NCBI GenBank assembly: GCA_034436045.1
Contig: DAOTVZ010000142.1
Location: 1 to 22,760, forward strand
Length of the DNA: 22,760 nucleotides
Reading direction: 5' to 3'
Source of the DNA: H111-94 sp034436045
GTDB lineage: Bacteria > Chloroflexota > Ktedonobacteria > Ktedonobacterales > Ktedonobacteraceae
Position numbers and translations under genes: made by a program. The notes below the pieces were generated by a model. The model saw only the letters and a list, made by a program, of their open reading frames with translations, searched no databases and was not told the DNA's origin. Shown here piece after piece: positions 7,874-15,907 of this stretch (the first letter of the stretch is position 1; every line of letters starts with the position of its first letter).

Positions 7874-8872
7874 CTATTCCCCATCTAACGACTGTGTACT
7901 CAGTTCCCTTCCCGCCCGTAACTCTTTCTCATACGTGTGATATTCCCGATGAATATGCATACCTACGCGCTGATATAGACGTGTCGCGCCCGTTAAGCTC
8001 TGGGCATCGACCCCTAAGTAGACGCTGTTGATACCACGACGGTAAAACTCGCCAAAGGCGTGATAGAGCAACGCCTCGCCGATGCCGCGTCTGCGCCAGG
8101 GGCGACGCACTGCCAGCGAATGTACCCAGCCACCCTGTTCTTTTTCGTCGGCGCACAATGCTATGCCCGCGATCTGCTCGCCGTCCATCGCCAGGAACCA
8201 CAGACTGGGATCGTAGTTCTTGCGCCGACTCGTAAAGTACTGAAACTCCTCGAAGGTATGCGGCATATGACCCCAGTGATCTCGAAACGCCTCTTCATCA
8301 GCTTCGTAGACTGCTCTCAGCAGGTTCATATTCGCCGACAACGTCTGTACATGAATGCCTTCGGGCCAGTGTGGCGCTGGTGGTGCCTCCTGTAGTTCGA
8401 TCTTCATGCGCCATGATGAGCGAATATGCTTGAAGCCATGCTCAAGGAGCAGTTCTTGATTCGATTTGTCCCCACTGCTTGTCCAGGCCAGGATCGCTAC
8501 CCGCGCATCTGATGGCGCTAGAGGTATGTGCTGAAGCGCACGTTCCTCCACCAGACTCAGCAAGTAAGCACCGAGAGCAGGCTGTTCAAAAGCCGGATGC
8601 AATGTCATCTCGGCGTTGAGACGTGCGTGCGCTCTGTGTGAGAGTGCTGCCGTACCAGCTATGTGCCCCTCCGGCGACAACAGTAACCAGGCATCGGTGG
8701 CAATGTCGAAATCTGGCATGTTCCACCACCGATGCATATCCTCTAATGTTGTCTCTATCTCTCCATCCATCGCCATCTCGTGCGCCTGGATCATACGCAG
8801 AGTGGATTCGATGTCATTCATGGTTGGATGTCGTACCACGAAACCTCGTGGTAGTGTTTTCCTCGTAATCAT
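7874..8872 (-). CDS. Two-domain GNAT acetyltransferase
   Basis: Two GNAT folds lie in tandem over 332 aa. The C-terminal one (about 173-315) is intact: LAVRRPWRRRGIGEALLYHAF carries the acetyl-CoA loop at 260-265, followed by LGVDAQSLTGATRLYQRVGM. The N-terminal one (about 10-160) has lost that loop, reading TLHPAFEQPALGAYLL where RGxGxG is expected, so it is probably structural. This arrangement recalls mycothiol synthase (MshD) and related two-domain enzymes, but I see nothing that proves that substrate. AAGGGA lies about 11 bases before the ATG. It is probably co-transcribed with the smaller GNAT gene downstream. Confidence 0.88.
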   Translation of the reverse strand: MITRKTLPRGFVVRHPTMNDIESTLRMIQAHEMAMDGEIETTLEDMHRWWNMPDFDIATDAWLLLSPEGHIAGTAALSHRAHARLNAEMTLHPAFEQPALGAYLLSLVEERALQHIPLAPSDARVAILAWTSSGDKSNQELLLEHGFKHIRSSWRMKIELQEAPPAPHWPEGIHVQTLSANMNLLRAVYEADEEAFRDHWGHMPHTFEEFQYFTSRRKNYDPSLWFLAMDGEQIAGIALCADEKEQGGWVHSLAVRRPWRRRGIGEALLYHAFGEFYRRGINSVYLGVDAQSLTGATRLYQRVGMHIHREYHTYEKELRAGRELSTQSLDGE

Positions 8873-8956
8873 TGTTTCTCGTTCCCTTCTCTTCTCTAAA
8901 AACCCAGATTAATGCATTACATATCAATCTATAGAAGCATGATAATGAAGATGAAG

Positions 8957-9002
8957 AATTAAATACGGCAGGATATGACCTCGCCACATGCCGTATTTAA
9001 TT
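8957..9002 (-). terminator. Hairpin terminator of the ABC transporter operon, possibly bidirectional
   Basis: Perfect 14-base arms (8957-8970 and 8989-9002) enclose an 18-base loop, 35 bases past the permease stop. On the plus strand the arm runs into TTTTTAA; on the minus strand the following sequence is less T-rich. Since no plus-strand gene precedes it, its likely work is to end the minus-strand ABC operon before the GNAT genes. Confidence 0.65.
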
Positions 9003-9037
9003 TTTAAGGTTCATCATCACGCCTCTACATGATATTC

Positions 9038-9847
9038 TTATCCGTTGCGCTTCAGTCTGCCTGTGCGCTTGGCATAGCGCTCAGCGATACCGAAGACGAA
9101 GACGCCAACCGGAATGCTGATGACACCGGAGAGCAGGAGCGGCCAGGTATAGCTCCATATCTCGGCTGACCAGATAGGCTGATCGTGTAGGAGACCGGCA
9201 CGCATGCCCTCAAGCACATAGGTAGCCGGTGAGATATACGAAAAGACGCGCATCCACGCAGGTAGCACGCTTACTGAGTAATAGACACCGGAGACCAGCA
9301 AAAGGAGCGATTTGACAATCAGCGTCATCTGCATACCTTTCTCCGTGAAGAGCAGGGGCAGGATGGCGGTGGCAATACCAAACCCGATGAAGGAGATGCT
9401 GCCCAACACCAGCATGAAGACCGCCGTCAGGTAATTCGCATGACTCAGGTCGAGATGGAAGAACGACGCGACGATAATCAACTGGACTAAAGTGAAGAGC
9501 AGACCATGCACTATCGCGTACAGGCAGCTACCGACCATGTGAGTGAAACGCGAGATCGGAGCCATGAAGGTGTACTCGATAGTACCCTCCCAGCGTTCCA
9601 TGTTGATGATATCGGTGACACCATCGAAGGTCACGCTCAGGTATGTCCATACTGCCGTACCGATTAGCAGGTACAGCACGACGTAGTTAGCATCGGGCAC
9701 GCCAACACCAATGAAGGTAATCGACATGGCGTTGACGATATTGTAGACCAGCCAGACGATCTCCCACGCCAGATAGCGCCTGGTCAGATTCCAGTTGCGC
9801 TCGAAAAAGGCGTAGGTGGCACGTCCCTGGTGAATAAGACTTGACAT
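9038..9847 (-). CDS. ABC-2 type transporter permease
   Basis: The 269-aa integral membrane protein has about six hydrophobic segments and the general layout of ABC-2 permeases (DrrB/NodJ type). This includes the late segment SYISPATYVLEGMRAGLL, which resembles the conserved stretch before the last helices. It would form the channel for the ATPase encoded just upstream, 30 bases away in the same direction. The start at 9847 has GGGAG about ten bases upstream. Export of a drug, lipid, polysaccharide or peptide is possible; the sequence does not say which. Confidence 0.9.
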   Translation of the reverse strand: MSSLIHQGRATYAFFERNWNLTRRYLAWEIVWLVYNIVNAMSITFIGVGVPDANYVVLYLLIGTAVWTYLSVTFDGVTDIINMERWEGTIEYTFMAPISRFTHMVGSCLYAIVHGLLFTLVQLIIVASFFHLDLSHANYLTAVFMLVLGSISFIGFGIATAILPLLFTEKGMQMTLIVKSLLLLVSGVYYSVSVLPAWMRVFSYISPATYVLEGMRAGLLHDQPIWSAEIWSYTWPLLLSGVISIPVGVFVFGIAERYAKRTGRLKRNG

Positions 9848-9877
9848 AATCGTTAAGCTCCCTTTCCTGCCTGCTGA

Positions 9878-10843
9878 TTACTCATCTTCCTTCTGCGCTT
9901 CATATGCCTCAAAAGCCTTCTCCCAGCTTCCATAGCGCTGAATATCCGCCTCAGTGATGAGATGCGCGACAGTATAGTGCATAAACACATCGTTCATCGT
10001 AACCGGTGCGATATGCCCCAAACGCTCCTGTACAGCGCTCTTGAGTTCATCGACTGTCCCTTGCGCTACAATACGCCCCTGATCGATGATGGCTACGCGG
10101 TCACACAGCGCCTCGGCCTCCTCCATATCATGAGTAGTGATGAGAATGGTTGCATCGTGAATCTCGCGTAACTCCTGTACAAAGTGCTGCACATCCAGCT
10201 TGGAACGCGGATCGAGTCCGGTTGTTGGCTCGTCGAGCAGCAGTACGATAGGCGAGGTCAGAAACGCGCGAGCAATGGCAACTTTTTGTTGCATACCGCG
10301 TGACATATTCTCCAACGGGGCATTGATGCGGTCTTTCTTGATACCCAGGCGCGTCAGAATAGCAACGATCTTGCGACGTGCCACATCGGCGGGCATGTTA
10401 TAGAGGCGCGCGGCGTAGATCAGGTTCTCCATTGGCGAAAGTTTCTTGAAGAACGAGGCTTCGACACTCACACGATTGATCAGACGCTGTACCGTCGCCG
10501 CATCGCGGATAACATCGTATCCGAAAACACTGATATGGCCGGTATCGGGGATCAACAGCGTAGAGAGCATGCGGATCAGCGTCGATTTGCCAGAGCCGTT
10601 CGCGCCCAGAATACCGACAATCTCGCGTCGTTTGACCGTCAGGCTAATCGCTTCGACGGCACGGATGACACGCTTCTCAGCCTCCTCCTTGCTCTCCCTG
10701 TGGAACCAGGCACGCAACGGACGCGGCTTCGTGAATAACTTGGATACGTTGTCAATCACAACGGCATCAGTGGTCGGGTCAATGCTGATGCCTTTCGTCA
10801 ACGAACTGTCAATAGTCTCAGTGGCGAGGTGTTGAATAGCCAC
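9878..10843 (-). CDS. ABC transporter ATP-binding protein
   Basis: The 321-aa nucleotide-binding subunit shows Walker A GANGSGKST (80-88), signature MSRGMQQ (180-186), Walker B LLLDEP (201-206) and the switch His in TTHD (His238). The Q-loop position reads VSVEASFF, with Glu where Gln is usual, a possible functional quirk. An N-terminal extension of about 30 residues precedes the domain, and about 70 residues follow it, as in DrrA-like exporters. The start is GTG at 10843, with AAGGAG seven bases upstream. It forms a pair with the permease downstream. A candidate promoter lies at 10893-10920. Confidence 0.95.
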   Translation of the reverse strand: MAIQHLATETIDSSLTKGISIDPTTDAVVIDNVSKLFTKPRPLRAWFHRESKEEAEKRVIRAVEAISLTVKRREIVGILGANGSGKSTLIRMLSTLLIPDTGHISVFGYDVIRDAATVQRLINRVSVEASFFKKLSPMENLIYAARLYNMPADVARRKIVAILTRLGIKKDRINAPLENMSRGMQQKVAIARAFLTSPIVLLLDEPTTGLDPRSKLDVQHFVQELREIHDATILITTHDMEEAEALCDRVAIIDQGRIVAQGTVDELKSAVQERLGHIAPVTMNDVFMHYTVAHLITEADIQRYGSWEKAFEAYEAQKEDE

Positions 10844-10892
10844 GAATCTTCTCCTTTATCCTGTCAACAGACATACTTGCTTTTCTCCCAAA

Positions 10893-10920
10893 AGCATAGT
10901 GCATACTGTTGACGAGTAAA
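10893..10920 (-). promoter_or_regulatory. Candidate promoter of the ABC transporter operon
   Basis: On the minus strand TTTACT (10915-10920) and TATGCT (10893-10898) are 16 bases apart, about 50 bases before the GTG start. GTTTACT recurs as an exact direct repeat 23 bases further upstream (10938-10944), which could be a tandem protein-binding site. Each hexamer matches consensus at four of six positions. Confidence 0.35.
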
Positions 10921-11173
10921 CTAGACGTTTGCACAGAAGTAAACCTGTACGACAGTACAACGGTGCCGAGGCAAGCGGTGATCACGCTCTCTTTCCTTCC
11001 CCTTTTCACAAGCGCTCTATAACTATTCTGCTTGCTGGCTGCAAAAACGGTAATCGCTATCACTACCTATCAAAAATGGACACGCTCTCTTCGCCTACAC
11101 ACTCATCTCGCCTCCCACACATCATACCCAGAGCTTCCTGACATCCTGCGTCATATCTGATCCTTTCTGCTTT

Positions 11174-11187
11174 CCCCGGAGCCGGGG
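11174..11187. repeat. GC-rich short hairpin
   Basis: CCCCGG-AG-CCGGGG is a perfect 6-base inverted repeat with a 2-base centre, in non-coding DNA. No T-run follows on either strand. It could be a back-up pause site beyond the terminator at 11207 or simple chance. Confidence 0.25.
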
Positions 11188-11206
11188 GTAAAAAGAGCGA
11201 CAAAAA

Positions 11207-11252
11207 ACCGTGAGAGTGGAATTTCTTTTTTTTGCTTTCCAGCTCTCACGGT
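11207..11252 (-). terminator. Intrinsic terminator of the small transcription unit
   Basis: On the minus strand ACCGTGAGAG (11243-11252) pairs with CTCTCACGGT (11207-11216). The stem continues inward through TGGAA/TTCCA with one bulged base, giving about 15 pairs and an A-rich loop. TTTTTT follows at once. It starts 26 bases after the stop of the 69-codon ORF. This is the clearest Rho-independent terminator in the window. Confidence 0.8.
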
Positions 11253-11278
11253 CGAGGATTTTTTCTTCTCGCGTTCAC

Positions 11279-11488
11279 CTACTCATACAAGAGAGGTGGA
11301 CTTCCCCTGGAGCTGGACACACTGCCCCCCTGGGCCAGAGCGGTATCCGGCGCAAGGCAGAATCCGCCCACGGGAACGGCCACGGGAGTGGACAGGGAGA
11401 AGGGCATAATAAGGCTGTGATAGCCTTCGGCGGTCTTTTGCGCGCGCAAGCGGCTCAAAGAGAGCATCAGATGCAACACATTAGCCAT
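11279..11488 (-). CDS. Small ORF, 69 codons, unknown function
   Basis: The frame starts at ATG 11488, with AAGGAG nine bases upstream, and ends at 11279. It lies between a near-consensus promoter (11604-11633) and a strong intrinsic terminator (11207-11252), so the region is very probably transcribed on its own. The peptide has a basic, Leu-rich start (LHLMLSLSRLRAQK), a Pro/Val/Gly centre with a Gly-Gly (VAVPVGG, 36-42), one Cys (44), and a Gly/Ser/Pro-rich end. I recognise no family. The Gly-Gly and the exporter operon just downstream could hint at a secreted peptide, but the typical leader motif is absent. A non-coding or leader RNA is the main alternative. Confidence 0.5.
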   Translation of the reverse strand: MANVLHLMLSLSRLRAQKTAEGYHSLIMPFSLSTPVAVPVGGFCLAPDTALAQGGSVSSSRGSPPLLYE

Positions 11489-11603
11489 GCTCGCCTTCTC
11501 CTTTCGTTCGTGTGATCCAGAAATCGGGTATGCACTCGCTCTACTGAGTGCCACGATAAAAATACAAGCTATCGCCGGTTACACCGGCAACCGTACTGTA
11601 CTG

Positions 11604-11633
11604 AGTATACTTGACAGATTAGCGATCTGTCAA
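11604..11633 (-). promoter_or_regulatory. Near-consensus sigma-70-type promoter of the small ORF
   Basis: On the minus strand a perfect TTGACA (11628-11633) is 18 bases from TATACT (11604-11609), which differs from TATAAT at one position. Transcription would begin near 11597, leaving a leader of about 110 bases before the ATG at 11488. The leader contains the hairpin GCCGG-CCGGC (11574-11588). Confidence 0.7.
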
Positions 11634-11634
11634 G
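11610..11634. promoter_or_regulatory. Perfect palindrome overlapping the promoter, probable operator
   Basis: CTTGACAGAT (11610-11619) and ATCTGTCAAG (11625-11634) are perfect 10-base arms around a 5-base centre. The palindrome covers the whole -35 box and fills the spacer up to the -10. A dimeric repressor bound here would block RNA polymerase. It is not T-flanked, so it is a poor terminator for the gene ending at 11657. Confidence 0.6.
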
Positions 11635-11656
11635 GCCAACAAGCCACCAAAAAGTG

Positions 11657-12022
11657 CTAATGGGTCGATGCAGACTTCACTAGATCATTCAACTTGCCAT
11701 TTTGAATGGCCTGTACCACAGAGATATGGCGCTGAATCCCTTCTTCGGCGGTCTGACTGGTGACTTCCAGCACGACGAGACGGAGCAGCGTCAGATAGTC
11801 GGACTGCTGAGGATAGACCGAGGTGACATAGCCTTTTTGCAAGCGTGTATCATCGGTAGTCGCCACCACGTAGCGTCGCCCATCAGGTGCAATAACTACA
11901 TGGCGCGCAATATCAAAAGTATGTGGCTTGACGACAGCCGCACCCGGAATATCAATATTGCGCCCCTCTGCGGGCCAGGAAACAAGGGATTGCTCACCCA
12001 TCACAGAATCATTTATAGACAT
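11657..12022 (-). CDS. Hypothetical protein, 121 aa
   Basis: No family is recognised. The protein is soluble, with no signal peptide or membrane segment. The middle looks beta-rich (ARHVVIAPDGRRYVVATTDD), and the C-terminal half is probably helical (LTLLRLVVLEVTSQTAEEGI and on). There are two adjacent ATG codons, at 12025 and 12022. The GGAGG site is three bases from the first and six from the second, so I choose 12022. It follows the transglutaminase gene by 157 bases in the same direction. It could be the distal gene of that operon or have its own promoter; I found none that was convincing. The good ribosome binding site and coding-like composition make it likely to be real. Confidence 0.7.
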   Translation of the reverse strand: MSINDSVMGEQSLVSWPAEGRNIDIPGAAVVKPHTFDIARHVVIAPDGRRYVVATTDDTRLQKGYVTSVYPQQSDYLTLLRLVVLEVTSQTAEEGIQRHISVVQAIQNGKLNDLVKSASTH

Positions 12023-12179
12023 CATAACCCTCCAGGTATGAAACATTAACATCAAGAAAGGCACATCCTCTTCGCCTGCGTCTTATACAGTGTACGCAAG
12101 TTGTCTCATTTGGTCAAGATGCAATATCACGCTATCACAGGGAATGCTCGTGATCGGCGAGAACCTCAGCAATTATTAC

Positions 12180-14687
12180 CTATAACAGATTGTCATCGTC
12201 CAGCACATCGTCTTCTACGTCTATATGCTTCTTCCTCTGCACATGCATCGAGGTCAAGAAGCGGCTTAGCTTTGCCGGTATCCGTCGCAAGAAGCGTGGA
12301 TGACGCAAGACATAGAGGAAGAGAGCCGGTTGCAATTTTTGCCAGAGCGTTCGTAGTTCATTCACCTCACCGGTGCGCTCAGGATGCTCAGGACTCTGTG
12401 GATCAGCCCAGCGTTCGCGCACATAGATGTTACCGAACCGTTCCAGCGAGTCCGCGTATTGCGGGGTGGCAACAGAGAGGTCGTGAAGGTACTCATACGG
12501 CGTCTGCGAGAGACGTAGTTCTACGCCTGCCCAGTTCGCCAGAACGCAGAGGCGACCATAGAGTTGCATTGCCAGATCATAGCGGCGGAAGAGTCGGTTC
12601 CACCAGATACCGAAGAGAATGCCGCCGAAGAGCAACAACAGGAGCAGTCCACCGAGCGAGATACTTACTCCCTGCTGAAAGGCAACGCCGCTCTGCGCGC
12701 CATTTGCGTTCGTGCCGGACTCGTGACCGTTTAGTTCCGGGACGGTACGCCCGCGCGCGCCCGTGCCGACCGGAGCAGAACCGCCACCCAGGCTATTGAT
12801 GCTATTGCTCGTTGAACCAAACTGATTAGGTAACGGACGGCTAAAGGTCGGGAAGCTGGCCGAAGGCTCGAAATTGATCCAGCCGTAGCCCGCGAAGTAG
12901 ACCTGCGTCCAGGCGTGCGCATCGTTCCCATAGATAAGCTGGTCATGACTCTTCGAATCATACGTGCCGTTGGTATAACCTACGACCACGCGCGCCGGAA
13001 TACCCAGCGTGCGCGCCATAATCGCCATTGCACTGGCAAAATAGTTACAGAAGCCCTTATTGCTACCGTTAAATAGAAACCACGACACCGGGTCTACACC
13101 AGGCGGTGGCTGAATATCCACGCTATAGGTGAAGTTTGTACGCAGGTACGTCTCAAGCGCAACCGCTTTATCGTACATCGTTGGAGCCGAGCGCGTGACC
13201 TGGCGCGCCAGCGCGGCGATACGCGGGTCCAGGCCAGAGGGCAATTGCAGATTGGCATTGACAATGTCCGTGTCATACACGGTAGGTGGAAGAGGGCCGG
13301 GATAATCCGATGGGAAAGTTGGGGCAGCATTGGGCATCGGCACCGACTCTAGCGTTGCCACATCCGCCGATGAGACCAGCGAAACCACCGTGTAGGTCAT
13401 ATTCGGCGCTAAATTTCCCCGTTTATCAACCCAGCCGATCACATCACCACTGGCCGTGCCGCTCTGCACCACTGATGGCAGATTCACCTCCTCTATCTGC
13501 GAAAAGCCCAGCAGATAGGCTTTTTGCTCTCCTGGTGGATCAACCAGCGTAATGGTCTGCTTTACCTGATGAGCATCCTCAGGGCCTGGAAGCGCTTGAT
13601 TGGCCGCTAAAGGCAGGCTATTGACCGACTCATTCGTCCAACCGCTACTTCCCAGATACGTATCATAGCTCAACGACATCAGGTACTGCGTCGTATCCGT
13701 ACTCTGCACCTTCATCACCAGGTCATGATTAAGATTTGGATTACCCCCCAGCACTAACGTGTTCTCGAAGTTGCCGTGATTGCTCGGATTCTTGCCACCG
13801 CCCAATGAGATCACGCGATTCCAGGTATTTTCGAGCTGTACCCAGGGATTAGAGTTCAGTGTCCAGATTTGCGCGGCCAGCGGGTTGGTATAGCCCCAGG
13901 GCAAGAGCCAGGAAAAGATGAGGATACCAATCGAGATTAGTGTGCCCGCCTGCATAATATCCCAGCCAATATCATCGGCGAAGCGCAGCCCACGTCGTCG
14001 CCAGACGCGCAATGACTCGTGCAGGTTAAAACGCAGCAGCAAAAGTAGTGCGGCAATCAAGAAGACGGCCAGGAAGAGAACATAGCCCGCGTCAACATTG
14101 CTCAGATTGATGAGCAATACAATGGCATTCGCAATGATCAGCAGCCAGGGATTACGGGCACGATAGAGCAACCATGCGCTGGCATAGGCCAGTAAGAAGC
14201 TAAGCGCAGTAATCAAGAACAGGAAGATAGCGTCGTTATTGCCGTTCCCGCCTTTCATCACCGTCTGTACCCAGTACTCAATCCCACGCATAAAGGCCGC
14301 GAGATCACCTTGATAGAAGGCGTTAGCGGTTTGCCAGTAGGCCAGTAGCAAGGCAAACAGGCTGACGGCGCAATGAATAGTCAGTTGAGGTAGGCGAAGT
14401 TGTTTAGCCGTTATCACGCCAACCAGCAATCCCAATCCGGTTGTCAGCGTTAAGATGTTAAGATGATCGACCCATCCAACCGCCTGAATACACCAGATGG
14501 TGCTGTAGACCACCGCAGCGAGTAGAAAGAGCGAGAACCAACCCTCAGAGATGGTCAGGCTAATTTCAAAAACCGGTCTATGCCGTTGCCCCGCATCTCG
14601 CGGCGATTGATCGTCATCAGTTGTTGACCTGGAGATAAGTTTCGCCAGCCGTTCTACCGAAGCCGACGCATCTGACACATCATGCAT
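12180..14687 (-). CDS. Membrane transglutaminase-like protein (TgpA type)
   Basis: The 835-aa protein begins with about six membrane helices (roughly residues 48-265). A large extracytoplasmic region holds a transglutaminase-like core: Cys547 in GFCNYFASAM, His591 in NDAHAWTQVYF, and the acidic residue Glu607 in WINFEPSASF. Many relatives have Asp at the last site, but FEP forms are also common. A further helix (about 676-696) leads to a cytoplasmic tail resembling DUF4129 (QTPYEYLHDL, then an alpha-helical region), ending in an acidic stretch. The start at 14687 has GGAGGT eight bases upstream, inside the end of the DUF58 gene, with only six bases between genes. With MoxR and DUF58 upstream this is the usual trio. 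The role, perhaps peptide cross-linking or proteolysis at the cell surface, is not established. Confidence 0.9.
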   Translation of the reverse strand: MHDVSDASASVERLAKLISRSTTDDDQSPRDAGQRHRPVFEISLTISEGWFSLFLLAAVVYSTIWCIQAVGWVDHLNILTLTTGLGLLVGVITAKQLRLPQLTIHCAVSLFALLLAYWQTANAFYQGDLAAFMRGIEYWVQTVMKGGNGNNDAIFLFLITALSFLLAYASAWLLYRARNPWLLIIANAIVLLINLSNVDAGYVLFLAVFLIAALLLLLRFNLHESLRVWRRRGLRFADDIGWDIMQAGTLISIGILIFSWLLPWGYTNPLAAQIWTLNSNPWVQLENTWNRVISLGGGKNPSNHGNFENTLVLGGNPNLNHDLVMKVQSTDTTQYLMSLSYDTYLGSSGWTNESVNSLPLAANQALPGPEDAHQVKQTITLVDPPGEQKAYLLGFSQIEEVNLPSVVQSGTASGDVIGWVDKRGNLAPNMTYTVVSLVSSADVATLESVPMPNAAPTFPSDYPGPLPPTVYDTDIVNANLQLPSGLDPRIAALARQVTRSAPTMYDKAVALETYLRTNFTYSVDIQPPPGVDPVSWFLFNGSNKGFCNYFASAMAIMARTLGIPARVVVGYTNGTYDSKSHDQLIYGNDAHAWTQVYFAGYGWINFEPSASFPTFSRPLPNQFGSTSNSINSLGGGSAPVGTGARGRTVPELNGHESGTNANGAQSGVAFQQGVSISLGGLLLLLLFGGILFGIWWNRLFRRYDLAMQLYGRLCVLANWAGVELRLSQTPYEYLHDLSVATPQYADSLERFGNIYVRERWADPQSPEHPERTGEVNELRTLWQKLQPALFLYVLRHPRFLRRIPAKLSRFLTSMHVQRKKHIDVEDDVLDDDNLL

Positions 14688-14693
14688 TGTGTA

Positions 14694-15905
14694 TTACCTC
14701 CGCTGGAAAAACCGGGCATGGGGGCCTGTTTCCAAGAGCTGCGCCAGAGAGTCACCACGGGCGATACGCAAGACGGGAATACCCGCACCTTCCAATAGGG
14801 CCAGTGTATCTTCATCGGGCGGACAGTGAGCAAAGGTTGTTGCTTTTAAACCGATGACCGCGACCTGCACGCCTCGGCGCTGCAAATGTTGCACACCATC
14901 GTGCCAGTCGCGTGAATTTGACGGAGTAATAATAATTGCTACTGTATTACGTCCAAAGTGCAGCGTATCCAGAGCAAGAGCTTCCTTCAGGTCCGGGCCG
15001 GGGCCAGCAGTCACCACCGCCAGCGTCTCCAGAACACGCTCAATCTGCCGATCACCGCGATCCAGAGAGAGCAGTTCGCGCCGTTCGCCGTTAATAATCA
15101 TGCCAACTGAGAGGTCCTGACGCAGCAGATACACAGCAACGGTCGCGGCAATCGTGACCCCATACTCCTCCGTCGAATGCTCACCCTGACCGGCCTGCAC
15201 GCTATCATGCAGATCAAGAAAGACCCAGGCATCAACCGCCGGGTCGAGATCAAATTCTTTGACCATCAATTGATTAAAATGCGCGCTGGAACGCCAGTGA
15301 ATACGGCTAAGCGCATCCCCTTGCATATACTCACGGATGGTCGTGGCATTCGTTGTCGTTTGCAGTGCGCGGCGCGAAGTACGCCCCCTCCCTGGTAGCC
15401 CGCCAGTAAAAAGAGCGAAGCTGGCGATGGGCAGTACACGCGGCAATACTAAAATATCACGCGCACCCATCAGCACGCGACGTTTGCGGAAGAGACCAAA
15501 GGGGTCGCCACTAGTGGCCACCACTGGCCCCAGCCGAAAACGCCCACGCCGACGGCAGACGGTGCGCGCCTTCCACATGGCGCGTTTACGTCCGCCCATA
15601 CTGGCAACATACCCTGCACGATGGCCCGGTAACGTTGAGCCATCAGCAACCTGCACCCACAGTTTAGGCAGGATGCTCACATTATCTAGCATGAGCCGCT
15701 CTTCAAAGACCTCTCCCACTTGCACCCGCCCACTTGTCGTAGAACGATGAAAGATCAGCTTGCGCAGGCTATAATAAGCCCAGAACCAGGAAAGTATAAA
15801 AAGTAGCAGAAACACATAAGTCAACCAGTAGAGAACCTTCCAGCCACTACTGATTGCGAAGAAACCCAGCACAAGAATGAGCAGAATTGCTTGCCAGGGT
15901 CGCAT
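14694..15905 (-). CDS. DUF58 domain protein
   Basis: The 403-aa protein has two N-terminal membrane helices (about 7-20 and 24-44), then the DUF58 core with the hallmark REYMQGDALSRIHWRSSAHF (191-210) followed by LMVKEF. A von Willebrand-like fold follows (DAWVFLDLHDS and later). The start at 15905 is chosen because AAAAGGA lies eight bases upstream and it follows the MoxR stop by two bases. An ATG ten codons earlier would overlap moxR by 28 bases. DUF58 proteins are habitual partners of MoxR ATPases; here a transglutaminase completes the operon. The biochemical activity of the family is not settled. Confidence 0.92.
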   Translation of the reverse strand: MRPWQAILLILVLGFFAISSGWKVLYWLTYVFLLLFILSWFWAYYSLRKLIFHRSTTSGRVQVGEVFEERLMLDNVSILPKLWVQVADGSTLPGHRAGYVASMGGRKRAMWKARTVCRRRGRFRLGPVVATSGDPFGLFRKRRVLMGARDILVLPRVLPIASFALFTGGLPGRGRTSRRALQTTTNATTIREYMQGDALSRIHWRSSAHFNQLMVKEFDLDPAVDAWVFLDLHDSVQAGQGEHSTEEYGVTIAATVAVYLLRQDLSVGMIINGERRELLSLDRGDRQIERVLETLAVVTAGPGPDLKEALALDTLHFGRNTVAIIITPSNSRDWHDGVQHLQRRGVQVAVIGLKATTFAHCPPDEDTLALLEGAGIPVLRIARGDSLAQLLETGPHARFFQRR

Positions 15906-15907
15906 AC

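Larger units (their letters stand above)
10844..11278. other. Intergenic stretch between the ABC operon and the small ORF
   Basis: These 435 bases hold the ABC operon promoter region, a CCCCGG-AG-CCGGGG hairpin (11174-11187) and the terminator of the small transcription unit (11207-11252). I see no convincing gene in the rest; an 81-codon minus-strand frame here simply runs into the ATPase gene. Confidence 0.6.

Noticed and set aside
10818..11063. 81-codon minus-strand frame before the ABC ATPase
   Set aside because: It overlaps the ATPase start in another frame, contains the candidate promoter, and has no ribosome binding site that I can see.
11210..11515. 101-codon plus-strand frame opposite the small ORF
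   Set aside because: The promoter, ribosome binding site and T-run of the terminator all point to the minus strand; this frame has no comparable signals.
12101..12799. 232-codon plus-strand frame opposite the transglutaminase gene
   Set aside because: The Arg-rich translation has no motif, and the opposite strand encodes the conserved C-terminal part of the transglutaminase protein.
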